Virus record (IMG/VR): IMGVR_UViG_3300024264_001691
Coordinates: 1 to 29,075 of that record
Direction: 5' to 3' (one strand)
From: a virus
DNA: 29,075 nucleotides
The translations under genes were made by a program, and so were the position numbers. Shown here one piece after another: positions 8,278-16,486 of this stretch. The notes under the pieces are model-generated. The model was not told the origin of the DNA. It saw nothing but the letters and a program-made list of their open reading frames with translations, and made no database searches. Within the stretch, counting starts at the first letter, position 1, and each line of letters begins with the position of its first letter.

Positions 8278-8803
8278 TTATAGTTTAACAAGTCCTGCTA
8301 TTTGTGTATGCAAAGGTGAGTTTGATTTTAAAAACTGTAATATATATTATTTAACAAACGTAAAAAAATATGAAGGCAATTTTTATAATGGACAAATAAA
8401 TGGTAGACTTCATTTACCCTATACCACCGAAACACAAAGACACGATCAAATTTCCGATTGGGCGATTGATATTATTAACGGCCATACTAACAATATTTTT
8501 ATAGAAGGATATAGTTATGGTAGTAAAGGACTTGTATTTAATCTAGCAGAGAATATGGGTACTTTAAAACATAAACTATATAAACTAAACAAAACATTTG
8601 AAAGTATTGTTCCAGGTAGAGTTAAAAAGATTGCCACAGGAAAAGGAAATGCAGATAAACTTAAAATGTATTTGCAGTTTAAATCAGATACAGGTATTGA
8701 CTTGATGAAAGAGTTTGATCAAACAAAACTAAATAATCCAGTTACAGATGTAATAGACGCTTACTATATAGCAAAGGCAGGATATGAAAATAATACAGTT
8801 TGA
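8231..8803 (+). CDS. RuvC-like (RNase H-fold) nuclease
   Basis: 190 aa. The first strand carries IGIDYSLTSPA, with the metal-binding Asp of RuvC-type nucleases. A second acidic residue follows in IFIEGYSYG, and the C-terminal NPVTDVIDAYYIA gives the third and fourth acidic positions. This D-E-D(D) order matches Holliday-junction resolvase-like proteins seen in many T4-like marine phages. A role in resolving recombination or replication branches before packaging is likely, but substrate specificity cannot be read. The start is uncertain: ATG 8231 is the first ATG in frame, inside the previous gene, and a TTG at 8219 is the alternative. Confidence 0.72.
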   Translation: MLILNKTKTTFQIGIDYSLTSPAICVCKGEFDFKNCNIYYLTNVKKYEGNFYNGQINGRLHLPYTTETQRHDQISDWAIDIINGHTNNIFIEGYSYGSKGLVFNLAENMGTLKHKLYKLNKTFESIVPGRVKKIATGKGNADKLKMYLQFKSDTGIDLMKEFDQTKLNNPVTDVIDAYYIAKAGYENNTV

Positions 8804-9764
8804 TAAATCAAAAGCACCAACAGCCGTTTTAGACGCAATAAAATCAGAGCATGAAATTATTAATCTATCAAATGTTAGTAAGTTTGATTATACACATTTT
8901 TATGAAATGAAAAATGCAGATTTCTTTATTAACAATGGAACATTTGGAAGTACTCACCCTAAAAGAGAATGGAAACCAAATGCAGATAATCATAAACTAG
9001 CAGTTGGCAATCATAGAAACGATCTTGTTAATATGTTTGCACATCACTATGGTAAACCAATTATTCACTTTGAAAGTGCTACACTTAGTAGAATTAAATG
9101 TAACTATATCAATAGATTTTACAAAAAAATATCACCAAGATTTTACAGAATGGGTTTAAATCATTGGGTGTTTAGTCATACTAAATGGTGCAAACCTATT
9201 AAAGGTAGATTAGAAAAAGTTTTAAAGTATATAGAAGACGAGAATATGATTAAGTTTCAAAATGTATTTAATCATAAATGGAAAAACAATAAAGACGGAT
9301 ATATTTTAATTCTACCTGGATTAGAAGATGATCCTACTAGTTCAATTCCTGTAGATAAATTTGTTGAGCAATCAGTAAAAACACTTAAACAAATTACAAA
9401 AAGAAAAATAGTAGTTAAATCACATCCCCATAGTAAGTTGACTTATGACAATTTAGATGTTGAAGTATTAACTGGTGACAGTAGAATTGTTGATCTTAAA
9501 AAACAAGTTTATTGTGCTGTACTAGATAGTAGTACTAGTATATTTGAACTAACAGAATTAGGTATTCCTGCTATCACAACAAAACATAGTTTTGGAATGT
9601 TATTAGGTAATACAGATTTAACAAAGGTAGAGAACCTACACTATGCAAATAGTGATGATGTTTTAAAATGGTATGAACGTATGGCTTCAACTGAATTTAC
9701 TATATCAGAATATGAAGATAAAGATTTTATTTTTGCTAGAATGAAGGAGTTATTAAATGAGTAA
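8784..9764 (+). CDS. GT-B-like glycosyltransferase-related protein (paralog 1)
   Basis: 326 aa, the first gene of the glycan cassette, overlapping the nuclease gene by 20 nt. The C-terminal half looks like the nucleotide-sugar-binding half of GT-B or CDP-glycerol transferase folds: a strand GYILILPG, then VVKSHPHSK, then VLDSSTSIFELTELGIPAI, a typical glycine/proline donor-site loop. The end (KWYERMASTEFTISEYE) resembles the ends of the proteins at 12100 and 12947 (WI.S..ASQFTMQEI; WIK.VVENQFTIDEI), suggesting three diverged paralogs. The enzymatic call is by fold pattern only; no donor or acceptor can be named. Confidence 0.6.
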   Translation: MKIIQFDKSKAPTAVLDAIKSEHEIINLSNVSKFDYTHFYEMKNADFFINNGTFGSTHPKREWKPNADNHKLAVGNHRNDLVNMFAHHYGKPIIHFESATLSRIKCNYINRFYKKISPRFYRMGLNHWVFSHTKWCKPIKGRLEKVLKYIEDENMIKFQNVFNHKWKNNKDGYILILPGLEDDPTSSIPVDKFVEQSVKTLKQITKRKIVVKSHPHSKLTYDNLDVEVLTGDSRIVDLKKQVYCAVLDSSTSIFELTELGIPAITTKHSFGMLLGNTDLTKVENLHYANSDDVLKWYERMASTEFTISEYEDKDFIFARMKELLNE

Positions 9765-10314
9765 TATAAAGGGATTACCTAAACACTTAGGTGGGCATGG
9801 TAATGTAACACATATAGATTCTGGTTTATTGCAATTTGCAAAAGACGAATTGAAATGTAAAACAATGTTAGATATAGGATGTGGACCAGGTGGTATGGTG
9901 CATGAGGCAAACAGATTAGGATTAAATGCAAAAGGTGTTGATGGTGATTTTATAACTACAAGAGAAAAACCAGAATTGTTTATAATGCACGATTTCACAA
10001 AAGGTAAGTTAAACTTAGATGAAAAATATGATTTGATCTGGTGTTGTGAGTTTGTTGAACATGTTGAAAAACAATATGAAGACAATTGGATGAGTTTAAT
10101 GCAAAAGGGAAAATATATATTTGTTACTTATTCAGAACCAGGTAAACCAGGACATCATCATGTTAATTGTGAACCATTAGAGTATTGGATAAAACTATAC
10201 GAAAAATACGGATTTAAATATAGAGAAGATTTAACAAAACAATCTAAAGAATTATCTACAATGAAAAGAGAATTTTGGAAAGATACAGGATTAGTATTTG
10301 AAAATGTCAGTTAA
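9757..10314 (+). CDS. SAM-dependent methyltransferase (class I)
   Basis: 185 aa with the class I signature MLDIGCGPGG (residues 38-46) for the SAM glycine loop. An acidic residue ends strand 2 (GVDGD), and YDLIWCCEFVEHVE gives motifs II-III. It resembles FkbM/UbiE-type small-molecule or sugar methyltransferases more than DNA methylases: there is no NPPY or DPPY. Within the cassette, methylation of a glycan or a sugar precursor is the simplest job. A good Shine-Dalgarno (AAGGAG, 9744-9749) precedes the ATG, which overlaps the preceding stop by 8 nt. Confidence 0.8.
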   Translation: MSNIKGLPKHLGGHGNVTHIDSGLLQFAKDELKCKTMLDIGCGPGGMVHEANRLGLNAKGVDGDFITTREKPELFIMHDFTKGKLNLDEKYDLIWCCEFVEHVEKQYEDNWMSLMQKGKYIFVTYSEPGKPGHHHVNCEPLEYWIKLYEKYGFKYREDLTKQSKELSTMKREFWKDTGLVFENVS

Positions 10315-10999
10315 ATTAGTTACAACATACAACGACACATTATATAAAGATTATGCTTTTAGATTTTTTCAGACCTATAACTGGAAGTTTGAATTAAAAC
10401 ATTATAATGAAGATAGAAATATGTATAATATTATTCCTGATTGTAAAAAGTTTGTTGAAAGAAATAAACATAGAAATGGACAATCATCATATAAAGAAAA
10501 AAATACAACCTTTATAAAAGATGGTGTAAGATTTTGTTATAAAGTTTATGCCTATACACATGAAATATTACAGGCAAGTAATGGTGTTGATGGTATCATA
10601 GGTATTGATGTTGACAGTGTATTCTATAAATCAATCGATGAAGATTGGATATATGAAAACATACACAGAGACGATTGTATGATAACTTATTTAGGGAGAC
10701 CTAATTATAGTGAGACTGGTTTTTTATATTTTAATATGAAACATCCTGAAATTAAAAACTATGCCAGAGAAATGAAACGAATGTATGATGAAGATTTAAT
10801 ATACAATCTACCTGAATACCATGATAGTTACATTTGGGATCATGTAAGAAAACAATTTGAAAGTAAAGGTGTTAAAAACTATAATATAGGTGATGGTAAA
10901 GGTGGACATATTCAAGCAAGATCAATACTAGGTTCTATATACGATCACACAAAAGGTCCTAGAAAACTAAAAGGTAGAAGTCCAGAGGCAAGAGCATGA
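10304..10999 (+). CDS. Glycosyltransferase, GT-A-like (DxD)
   Basis: 231 aa. A mixed alpha/beta N-terminal half leads into GIIGIDVDSVF, with the DxD metal/nucleotide-sugar motif at D102-V-D104, followed by a conserved-looking TGFLYFNMKHPE segment, as in GT8-like families. The later part contains GDGKGGHIQARS. A nearby TTG would add two residues; ATG 10304 is preferred. It overlaps the methyltransferase gene by 11 nt and the kinase gene by an ATGA. Donor sugar unknown. Confidence 0.65.
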   Translation: MSVKLVTTYNDTLYKDYAFRFFQTYNWKFELKHYNEDRNMYNIIPDCKKFVERNKHRNGQSSYKEKNTTFIKDGVRFCYKVYAYTHEILQASNGVDGIIGIDVDSVFYKSIDEDWIYENIHRDDCMITYLGRPNYSETGFLYFNMKHPEIKNYAREMKRMYDEDLIYNLPEYHDSYIWDHVRKQFESKGVKNYNIGDGKGGHIQARSILGSIYDHTKGPRKLKGRSPEARA

Positions 11000-11442
11000 A
11001 AATACTAGTAATGGGTTTACCGGGTTCTGGCAAATCATATCTATCAGAAAAACTTACAACAAAATTAAAAGCAGTATGGTTAAATGCTGATAAAGTTAGA
11101 GAAGAAGCTAATGATTGGGATTTTAGTCCAGATGGTAGAGTAAGACAAGCGAATAGAATGTGGTTATTATCACAAAAGGCAGTAGATGCAGGTAAGAATG
11201 TCATTGCTGATTTTGTTTGCCCAACACCTAAGACAAGAGAAGATTATAACGCTGATTATATTATTTGGGTTGATACAATTAAAGAAGGAAGATTTGAAGA
11301 TACAAATAAAATGTTTGTACCACCTGAAGAATATAACTTTAGAGTGCCTACACAAAATGCGGAGTTATGGGCAATTAAAATAGCTGAAAAGATTTCCGCT
11401 ACTGATATTAGAGCCAAAATGAGAGAAGATGGGAAACTATGA
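10996..11442 (+). CDS. P-loop kinase related to adenylylsulfate (APS) kinase
   Basis: 148 aa. Walker A is GLPGSGKS (residues 7-14). Next comes LNADKVREEAN, which parallels the DGDxVR motif of CysC, then FSPDGRVRQANRM, like the FS..R..N..R element, then VIADFVCPTP. The strand IIWVDT precedes a short lid. The pattern fits APS kinase, which makes PAPS from adenylylsulfate, but the family also includes other small-metabolite kinases such as gluconate- or chloramphenicol-type kinases. Sitting between glycosyltransferase genes with ATGA overlaps at both ends, it could supply PAPS for sulfation of a glycan. No sulfotransferase gene is visible in the window. Confidence 0.72.
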   Translation: MKILVMGLPGSGKSYLSEKLTTKLKAVWLNADKVREEANDWDFSPDGRVRQANRMWLLSQKAVDAGKNVIADFVCPTPKTREDYNADYIIWVDTIKEGRFEDTNKMFVPPEEYNFRVPTQNAELWAIKIAEKISATDIRAKMREDGKL

Positions 11443-12137
11443 TAAACATTTTTATAGGAATGGATAGTAAAGAGAAAGTCGCATACAATGTTTTAAGTTA
11501 TAGTATAATAAAAAATAGTACTAAACCTGTTGCAATAACACCAATCTATCTTCCTAATATTAAAGATGACTTTGTAAGAGAAAGAGGTAATCTTTCATCA
11601 ACAGAATTTAGTTTTAGTAGATTTATGATACCACACCTTATGAACTATCAAGGATGGGCATTGTTTATGGATTGTGATATGTTAACGTTTGATGATATAA
11701 ATGAGTTATGGAGAATGAGAGACGACAAATATGCCATACAAGTTTGTAAACATGATTATACACCTAAACATAAAACAAAGTTTTTAGGACAAACACAAAC
11801 AGCATATCCTAAAAAGAACTGGTCTAGTTTTATGTTAATGAATTGCAGAAAATGTACATCACTAACACCTAACTTTGTAAATAGAGCAAGTGGTTTAGAA
11901 CTACATCAATTTAAATGGTTAGAAAACGACAATCTAATAGGTGACTTACCACTAGAGTGGAACTGGTTAGTCGGTGAATATGATTTTAATCCCGATGCTA
12001 AGAATGTTCATTACACTTTAGGTGGTCCTTGGTTTAAAGAATATGAGACATGTGAATATTCTTATGATTGGTTTGAAACAGAAAAAGAATGTAATAATTA
12101 TGATAGTAGGATTTGGAACAAGAAAAGTAACGGATGA
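11439..12137 (+). CDS. Glycosyltransferase, GT8-like (DxD)
   Basis: 232 aa. The start MINIFIGMDS is typical of the first GT-A strand. SFSRFMIPHL precedes ALFMDCDML, with the DxD at D78-C-D80. NWSSFMLMNC and a late LPLEWNWLVGEY segment match GT8/lipopolysaccharide-glycosyltransferase style proteins. The C-terminal part contains HYTLGGPWF, a probable metal or acceptor loop. It overlaps the kinase gene by ATGA and the next gene by 38 nt. The sugar donor is unknown. Confidence 0.8.
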   Translation: MINIFIGMDSKEKVAYNVLSYSIIKNSTKPVAITPIYLPNIKDDFVRERGNLSSTEFSFSRFMIPHLMNYQGWALFMDCDMLTFDDINELWRMRDDKYAIQVCKHDYTPKHKTKFLGQTQTAYPKKNWSSFMLMNCRKCTSLTPNFVNRASGLELHQFKWLENDNLIGDLPLEWNWLVGEYDFNPDAKNVHYTLGGPWFKEYETCEYSYDWFETEKECNNYDSRIWNKKSNG

Positions 12138-12963
12138 AGTAATAAAACCTTTTGTTGAGAATGAAGGTGGAATATTTTACAAGTCTTCTACAATAATGGT
12201 TGATAAGTTTGATCAAGCAACCTGGCCTAAATTTAACACCTCATCTTTTAAATTAAATAAACCAGATGTTGCTGTGTTTGGTATACTAAGAGGTACTGAA
12301 AGAAAGCTTTATGATTGTAAAAGATTAGGATTAAACTACTATTACTTTGATCATGCTTATTTCTTTAGTGGTCATAAACTACATGAACATACAAATTTTA
12401 GAGGATACAGAATAACAAAGAATGGTGAGGCACAGACAAAGATATTAAAACTTACATTGCCTGATATACACAGAATACAAAAGTATAAACAACCACACTT
12501 AAAAGAATATATTGAATTTACTGATAGTGTTCCTGGTAATAAGATAGTAATAATACCACCAACTGAAGCAGTTGCTAGATTTTATAAACTTGATGTAAAC
12601 AATTGGATAGATGATAAAATAAAAGAAGTCAGAAAATACACAGATAAACAGTTTATTATAAGACTAAAAACATCAACACATCCTTTAGAAGAAGATTTGC
12701 AAAAGGCATTTGCAGTTGTAACATATCAATCAACAGTAGGTATAAAATCAGTTATGAGAGGTATTAGAACTATTTGTGATGACGTTTCAATGTGTAAACC
12801 TGTATCTATCAAAATAGAGAATATAGAGAAAGACTATATAAGAGATAGGGACAAAGAACAGGCATGGATTGATAGTTTATTAGCAAGTCAATTTACAATG
12901 CAAGAAATAACAAATGGTATTGCCAAACAAGCAATAGATAAATTATATGATTATAACACATGA
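12100..12963 (+). CDS. GT-B-like glycosyltransferase-related protein (paralog 2)
   Basis: 287 aa from ATG 12100 (MIVGFGTRKVT), chosen because upstream in-frame starts lie deep inside the preceding gene. The first half has a distinct N-terminal domain with the YDCKRLGLNYYYFDHAYFF region. The second half repeats the layout of the protein at 8784: strand KIVIIPPTE, helix, FIIRLKTSTHP, then AVVTYQSTVGIKSVMRGIRTI, and a WIDSLLASQFTMQEI tail. This suggests a GT-B C-terminal domain, with donor and acceptor unknown. Confidence 0.6.
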   Translation: MIVGFGTRKVTDEVIKPFVENEGGIFYKSSTIMVDKFDQATWPKFNTSSFKLNKPDVAVFGILRGTERKLYDCKRLGLNYYYFDHAYFFSGHKLHEHTNFRGYRITKNGEAQTKILKLTLPDIHRIQKYKQPHLKEYIEFTDSVPGNKIVIIPPTEAVARFYKLDVNNWIDDKIKEVRKYTDKQFIIRLKTSTHPLEEDLQKAFAVVTYQSTVGIKSVMRGIRTICDDVSMCKPVSIKIENIEKDYIRDRDKEQAWIDSLLASQFTMQEITNGIAKQAIDKLYDYNT

Positions 12964-13759
12964 TATACCTTGGAATAGTTGTTTATCTAAACAGTTATTT
13001 CCAGCAATAAAAAAAGGTTGGAAAGACGAGAACACTCCTATACATTTTTTTTGGGGATTAGGTGGACAAAATGTTAAAGGTATTAGAGAGTGTGTAGAGA
13101 AAAAAGAACAGTGGTATTATGTTGATGTCGGATACTTCACACAACAAATAACAAGATATCCTAGTCCTAAAATACATGATTACGATAAAACATATTTCAG
13201 AATAGTAAAAGGTGGATTACATACTATTAGAGGTGCAATGGGTAATGGTGCCAGAGTTACTGAATTAGAAAGAAAAGGAATAGATGTAAAATTTAAAGGT
13301 TGGAATACAGGTGATTGTAACCATATATTATTATGCCCTTCTTCTCCTACAGTTACCTATCACATAAATGGTATTACACAGGAAGAATGGATACAACGAG
13401 TAACAGATGAAATTCAAAAACATACTGATATGAAAATTGTTGTAAGGCAAAAACCAAGACCTAACAATTCTGAATGGGGAACAGATATAAAAGATAGATT
13501 AGAAAGAACTCATTGTATAGTTACAAACATGAGTCTGGCTGCAATAGATGGTATTATGAATAGAGTACCTGTAATATGCCATCAATCTAATATTGCAAAT
13601 TTTGTAAGTAGTAGAAGTTTGAAATATATTAAAAAACCTATGAGACCTGGAAGAAAAACAGTTGAGTCATGGATTAAAATGGTTGTAGAAAATCAATTTA
13701 CAATAGATGAGATAGAGAGAGGACTTGCTTGCAAGATTTTAAAACAACAAGATGTATAA
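12947..13759 (+). CDS. GT-B-like glycosyltransferase-related protein (paralog 3)
   Basis: 270 aa. It follows the same plan as the protein at 12100: FFWGLGGQNVKGI near the N-terminus, then HILLCPSSPTVTY, MKIVVRQKPRP, HCIVTNMSLAAIDGIMNRVPVI and a WIKMVVENQFTIDEI tail. Paralog 2 and paralog 3 are adjacent with a 17-nt overlap, consistent with tandem duplication followed by divergence. Assigned to a glycosyltransferase-like fold by these shared strand and loop patterns; no enzymatic residue is certain. Confidence 0.6.
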   Translation: MIITHDIPWNSCLSKQLFPAIKKGWKDENTPIHFFWGLGGQNVKGIRECVEKKEQWYYVDVGYFTQQITRYPSPKIHDYDKTYFRIVKGGLHTIRGAMGNGARVTELERKGIDVKFKGWNTGDCNHILLCPSSPTVTYHINGITQEEWIQRVTDEIQKHTDMKIVVRQKPRPNNSEWGTDIKDRLERTHCIVTNMSLAAIDGIMNRVPVICHQSNIANFVSSRSLKYIKKPMRPGRKTVESWIKMVVENQFTIDEIERGLACKILKQQDV

Positions 13760-14438
13760 TGTAATATGTGTTTATACTGGCACAAAGTATAATGTAAAAT
13801 TTGTAAATATATTATATAATATGGTTGAGAGAAATCTATCAAAACCATTTAACTTCTATTGCCTAACAGATAATCAAGGACAGAAATTCAATTCAAATAT
13901 AAAGTTGTTAGATGTGCCACAACCTGTTTTAAGAACATGGTGGAATAAAATGCATTTGTTTAATCCAGCATTAAACATAGAGGGTAATATTTTATATGTA
14001 GATTTAGACGTAGTTATAACTGGTAGTTTAGATGAGTTTTTTACAGACTACAAAGATGAGGATTTTTGTGTGATAAGAGACTTTGGACAACCAGATGCTA
14101 TATTCAACTCTAGCGTGTTAAGATATAATATAAAACATCACAAACATATTTGGCATACTTACATCGCAGACAAGATGAGATACCGAGGACACCATGGTGA
14201 TCAGACAGTTATTACAGAAATAATGAAAGATAAACCAGAAACAAAGATCATGCCAGACGCATGGACATATTCATTTAAATGGCAAGAACGTGGTAAAATA
14301 GGTTCGTATATTAAAGATGATCCCACAGCACACCCATATAAACCTGGTTCGAAGATATGCGTATTTCATGGCAACCCTAATCCTGACGAAGCAGTGAAGA
14401 ATCGCAGTGGAAAATGGATAGAATCACACTGGTTCTAG
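13752..14438 (+). CDS. Glycosyltransferase, GT-A-like (DxD), end of cassette
   Basis: 228 aa. MYNVICVYTGTKY opens the first strand, followed by FYCLTDN, a WWNKMHLF acceptor-side helix, and ILYVDLDVVITG with DxD at D84-L-D86. The C-terminal KICVFHGNPNP is a typical His-containing metal-binding loop of GT8-like enzymes. It overlaps the preceding gene by 8 nt and is the last gene of the unit. About 65 nt of AT-rich sequence without a clear terminator separate it from the next promoter. Confidence 0.82.
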   Translation: MYNVICVYTGTKYNVKFVNILYNMVERNLSKPFNFYCLTDNQGQKFNSNIKLLDVPQPVLRTWWNKMHLFNPALNIEGNILYVDLDVVITGSLDEFFTDYKDEDFCVIRDFGQPDAIFNSSVLRYNIKHHKHIWHTYIADKMRYRGHHGDQTVITEIMKDKPETKIMPDAWTYSFKWQERGKIGSYIKDDPTAHPYKPGSKICVFHGNPNPDEAVKNRSGKWIESHWF

Positions 14439-14504
14439 TAGATGTTCACGTTTTGTTCTTCTTAAAAACCACAAAAACCCAGTAAAATCAACGTTTTTTA
14501 GTGC

Positions 14505-14533
14505 TTGACTTTTAAGCCTTTTTCATGTATAGT
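14505..14533 (+). promoter_or_regulatory. Sigma70-type promoter before the pilin-like gene
   Basis: TTGACT (14505-14510), 17-bp spacer, TATAGT (14528-14533), preceded by GTGC as at 3588 and 25984. Transcripts should start near 14540. Two in-frame ATGs follow, at 14542 and 14560. Confidence 0.8.
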
Positions 14534-14559
14534 ATGTGTATATGACAAAAAAAAACACT

Positions 14560-15045
14560 ATGAAAAAACAAAAAGGTTTTAGTTTAGTTGAATTACTTGT
14601 AGTAGTCGCTATATTAGGAATATTATCATCTATTGGTATTGTATCTTATTCAAAATTTACATACGGTGCCAAAATTACTGTAACACATAAGTTCCATGAA
14701 CAAGTAAAAAAATATATTATTTCAGAAACAAATAAATGTGATGTAGGATTTGATAAGATTTTTGAGGCAGATAACGGAACTCATATCACTTGCAGTGAAT
14801 TAAGTAGTAATTCAGGTTCTGCTTGGGATGGATTTGATATACAATTAATGAGAGTGTTCAAAGATACACCAAACGTTTGGGGCGCAGACCCTTTTAAAGA
14901 GGCATTAAATGTTGATTGGCACCCAAAGGCAGGTTATGTTAATGTTAGACACAGAGGTGGTGAAGTGCTAATGCAAACTTGTTTAGAAAAAACTTGTAAA
15001 GACAATTATAAAATTAGAGAAATGATACAAATTAATGGAATATAA
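14560..15045 (+). CDS. Type IV pilin-like protein with prepilin signal
   Basis: 161 aa from ATG 14560 (167 aa from ATG 14542). The start is a textbook type III prepilin signal: MKKQKG then FSLVELLVVVAILGIL, with cleavage expected after the Gly and Glu at mature position +5. A long hydrophobic N-terminal helix follows, as in pilins and pseudopilins. The rest is a globular domain of about 125 residues with four Cys. The start is uncertain: ATG 14560 follows the repeated initiation string AAAAACACTATG, while ATG 14542 is only 8 nt after the -10 box. The processing enzyme would have to come from the host. A minor pilin mimic, or a pseudopilin displayed on the cell surface, is plausible; no partner assembly genes are in the window. 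Confidence 0.85.
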   Translation: MKKQKGFSLVELLVVVAILGILSSIGIVSYSKFTYGAKITVTHKFHEQVKKYIISETNKCDVGFDKIFEADNGTHITCSELSSNSGSAWDGFDIQLMRVFKDTPNVWGADPFKEALNVDWHPKAGYVNVRHRGGEVLMQTCLEKTCKDNYKIREMIQINGI

Positions 15046-15064
15046 TATGAAGGAGAAAAACACT

Positions 15065-15487
15065 ATGGAAAAAAATACAGACAAATACTTTCAATCTTTT
15101 AACGTTGTTTATAAGAGAGAGTACCGTGATCCTGAGGAAGGTTATGAAACTTTTTGGAGTTCATCTACTATGTACAGAAATGTACCTATCTCTAAGATTA
15201 AGTATTATAGAAAACAATTACTTAATTTTAAAGATTATGCAACCAAAATGTATAATGAAGAAGCTAGTAACTTCACAGGTGCTACTGCTATTGAGATAAT
15301 ATATCCAGATGAATATTATCAAACATATGCAGATGTATTCGGTCCAGAAACGGCTGCTGGTGATAATCATTTATTTAATGATTTTGGTCAGTTGTATAAT
15401 GGTAGACAAGGGTTTAGAAAGGACTTTGATTCCGACTTAACAAAAAATTATACAACAAGAAAAAACTATATTTACAATTTAAGTTAG
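15065..15487 (+). CDS. Unknown 140-aa protein
   Basis: The start is fixed by AAGGAG (15050-15055) 9 nt before ATG 15065; the frame is open further upstream but lacks a signal there. The protein is soluble and rich in Tyr, Asp and Asn, with segments EGYETFWSSST and IEIIYPDEYYQTY. There is no membrane helix or known motif. It follows the pilin-like gene and shares its initiation string AAAAACACTATG, so the two genes are probably expressed together. Function not recognised. Confidence 0.75.
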   Translation: MEKNTDKYFQSFNVVYKREYRDPEEGYETFWSSSTMYRNVPISKIKYYRKQLLNFKDYATKMYNEEASNFTGATAIEIIYPDEYYQTYADVFGPETAAGDNHLFNDFGQLYNGRQGFRKDFDSDLTKNYTTRKNYIYNLS

Positions 15488-15496
15488 GAGAAAACT

Positions 15497-15910
15497 ATGA
15501 CAGTAGAAACAAACATAATATACACAGACAAAGACTTAGGTAAAAATCTCTATAGACAAAAGAGATATTATACTTTAGTAGTAGAACAAGAAGTGTTGGC
15601 AAATAACCAAGAAGAAGCAGATAATAAACTTGTAGAACATGGCGGAATAAGTCACTCTATGATTAATGCTGAAATTACAAATGAAAACGAGGGTGTTCAA
15701 ACATATATGATAGATGCTAATTATTCAGACAGTGATAAAACTGAATACATGGGTAAAATAGTATATGAGGATGAGGAGTTTGCTAAAGAAGATGGTTTGG
15801 TTGAAATAGACAAATACATTGATGAAAATGCTTTAACTGATAGAGACAAAGAAGAATCAGATATTGATGTGGCAATAACATTAGAAGCAGAAAATGAAAG
15901 AGGTAAATAA
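15497..15910 (+). CDS. Unknown acidic 137-aa protein
   Basis: It has a good Shine-Dalgarno (AGGAG, about 7 nt upstream). The protein is strongly acidic, with an ordered-looking N-terminal region (RYYTLVVEQEVLANNQEEAD) that could be an alpha/beta sandwich, and a Glu/Asp-rich, likely disordered C-terminus. No catalytic motif, signal peptide or membrane helix. Its TAATG junction couples it to the next small gene. Acidic small phage proteins can act as DNA mimics or inhibitors, but nothing here demonstrates that. Confidence 0.72.
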   Translation: MTVETNIIYTDKDLGKNLYRQKRYYTLVVEQEVLANNQEEADNKLVEHGGISHSMINAEITNENEGVQTYMIDANYSDSDKTEYMGKIVYEDEEFAKEDGLVEIDKYIDENALTDRDKEESDIDVAITLEAENERGK

Positions 15911-16083
15911 TGACAACTAGAAACGCAGTAATAATAAAAGTAAGAAAGCATGGTCAAAAAGATTTTGAAACAGATAGTATCTATGTTGATCATATGCCAG
16001 GTTTTGAAAATAGAATCAAACAGCATATACAAAATGCAAAAGAAGACACTACCAATGCTGAAGTGAGAATCGAAGACTTATAA
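15910..16083 (+). CDS. Unknown 57-aa protein
   Basis: Starts in a TAATG overlap with the previous gene and ends in a TAATG overlap with the next. Sequence begins MTTRNAVIIKVRKHGQKDFE and ends NAEVRIEDL, which looks like a small beta-alpha-beta fold. There is no motif to name. The overlaps on both ends and normal codon use make it a probable real gene. Confidence 0.68.
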   Translation: MTTRNAVIIKVRKHGQKDFETDSIYVDHMPGFENRIKQHIQNAKEDTTNAEVRIEDL

Positions 16084-16400
16084 TGAAAAAGAAAACAAAA
16101 GAACTGAATCAATCACACAACGCATGGATTAAGTCGTTAGGTGTTAATATTGATGTAAAGACAGGCAAAGTAAAGAAAAAAGAGTTTCGTGGTTGTGTTA
16201 TGCCTAACTACAATGCAGATATTAACGGTGTTGAGAGAGTATCTATACCACTAGGTAACAGAATACCTGTAGGTTGTACTAAAGTGAAAATGCCCAAAGT
16301 ACAACTTCCAGAAGGCAAAACCATAGGAATTGCGTATAATAAGGGGAATTATCAGATAATTGATAGTGCCGACTTTAAAACAATGGGCAAAAAGGTGTGA
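16083..16400 (+). CDS. Unknown basic 105-aa protein
   Basis: Basic and soluble, with a Lys-rich start (MKKKTKELNQSHNAWIKSLG) and a central GCVMPNYNAD...GNRIPVGCTKVKMPKVQLPEGK region containing two Cys. The end (NKGNYQIIDSADFKTMGKKV) looks like a small beta-rich domain. The protein could bind nucleic acid given its charge, but there is no known motif. It is the last gene of the 14560-16400 unit. A short imperfect hairpin (GTGTG/CACAC, 16395-16413) overlaps its stop but has no T tract. Confidence 0.68.
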   Translation: MKKKTKELNQSHNAWIKSLGVNIDVKTGKVKKKEFRGCVMPNYNADINGVERVSIPLGNRIPVGCTKVKMPKVQLPEGKTIGIAYNKGNYQIIDSADFKTMGKKV

Positions 16401-16422
16401 CGTTTTAGCACACATAAACATG

Positions 16423-16451
16423 TTGACTTTGTGCTTAAACTATGATAGGAT
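16423..16451 (+). promoter_or_regulatory. Sigma70-type promoter before 16487
   Basis: TTGACT (16423-16428), 17-bp spacer, TAGGAT (16446-16451). The -10 box is a weaker match than elsewhere. The leader is about 30 nt and carries AAAAGGA before the ATG. Confidence 0.6.
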
Positions 16452-16486
16452 AAAGTCAATTAATAACAACAAAAGGAAAAAACACT

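Noticed and set aside
14439-14504. Terminator after the glycan cassette
   Set aside because: Only a weak A/T inverted repeat (TTTTGT/ACAAAA, 14451-14476) is present, with no GC stem or T-run.
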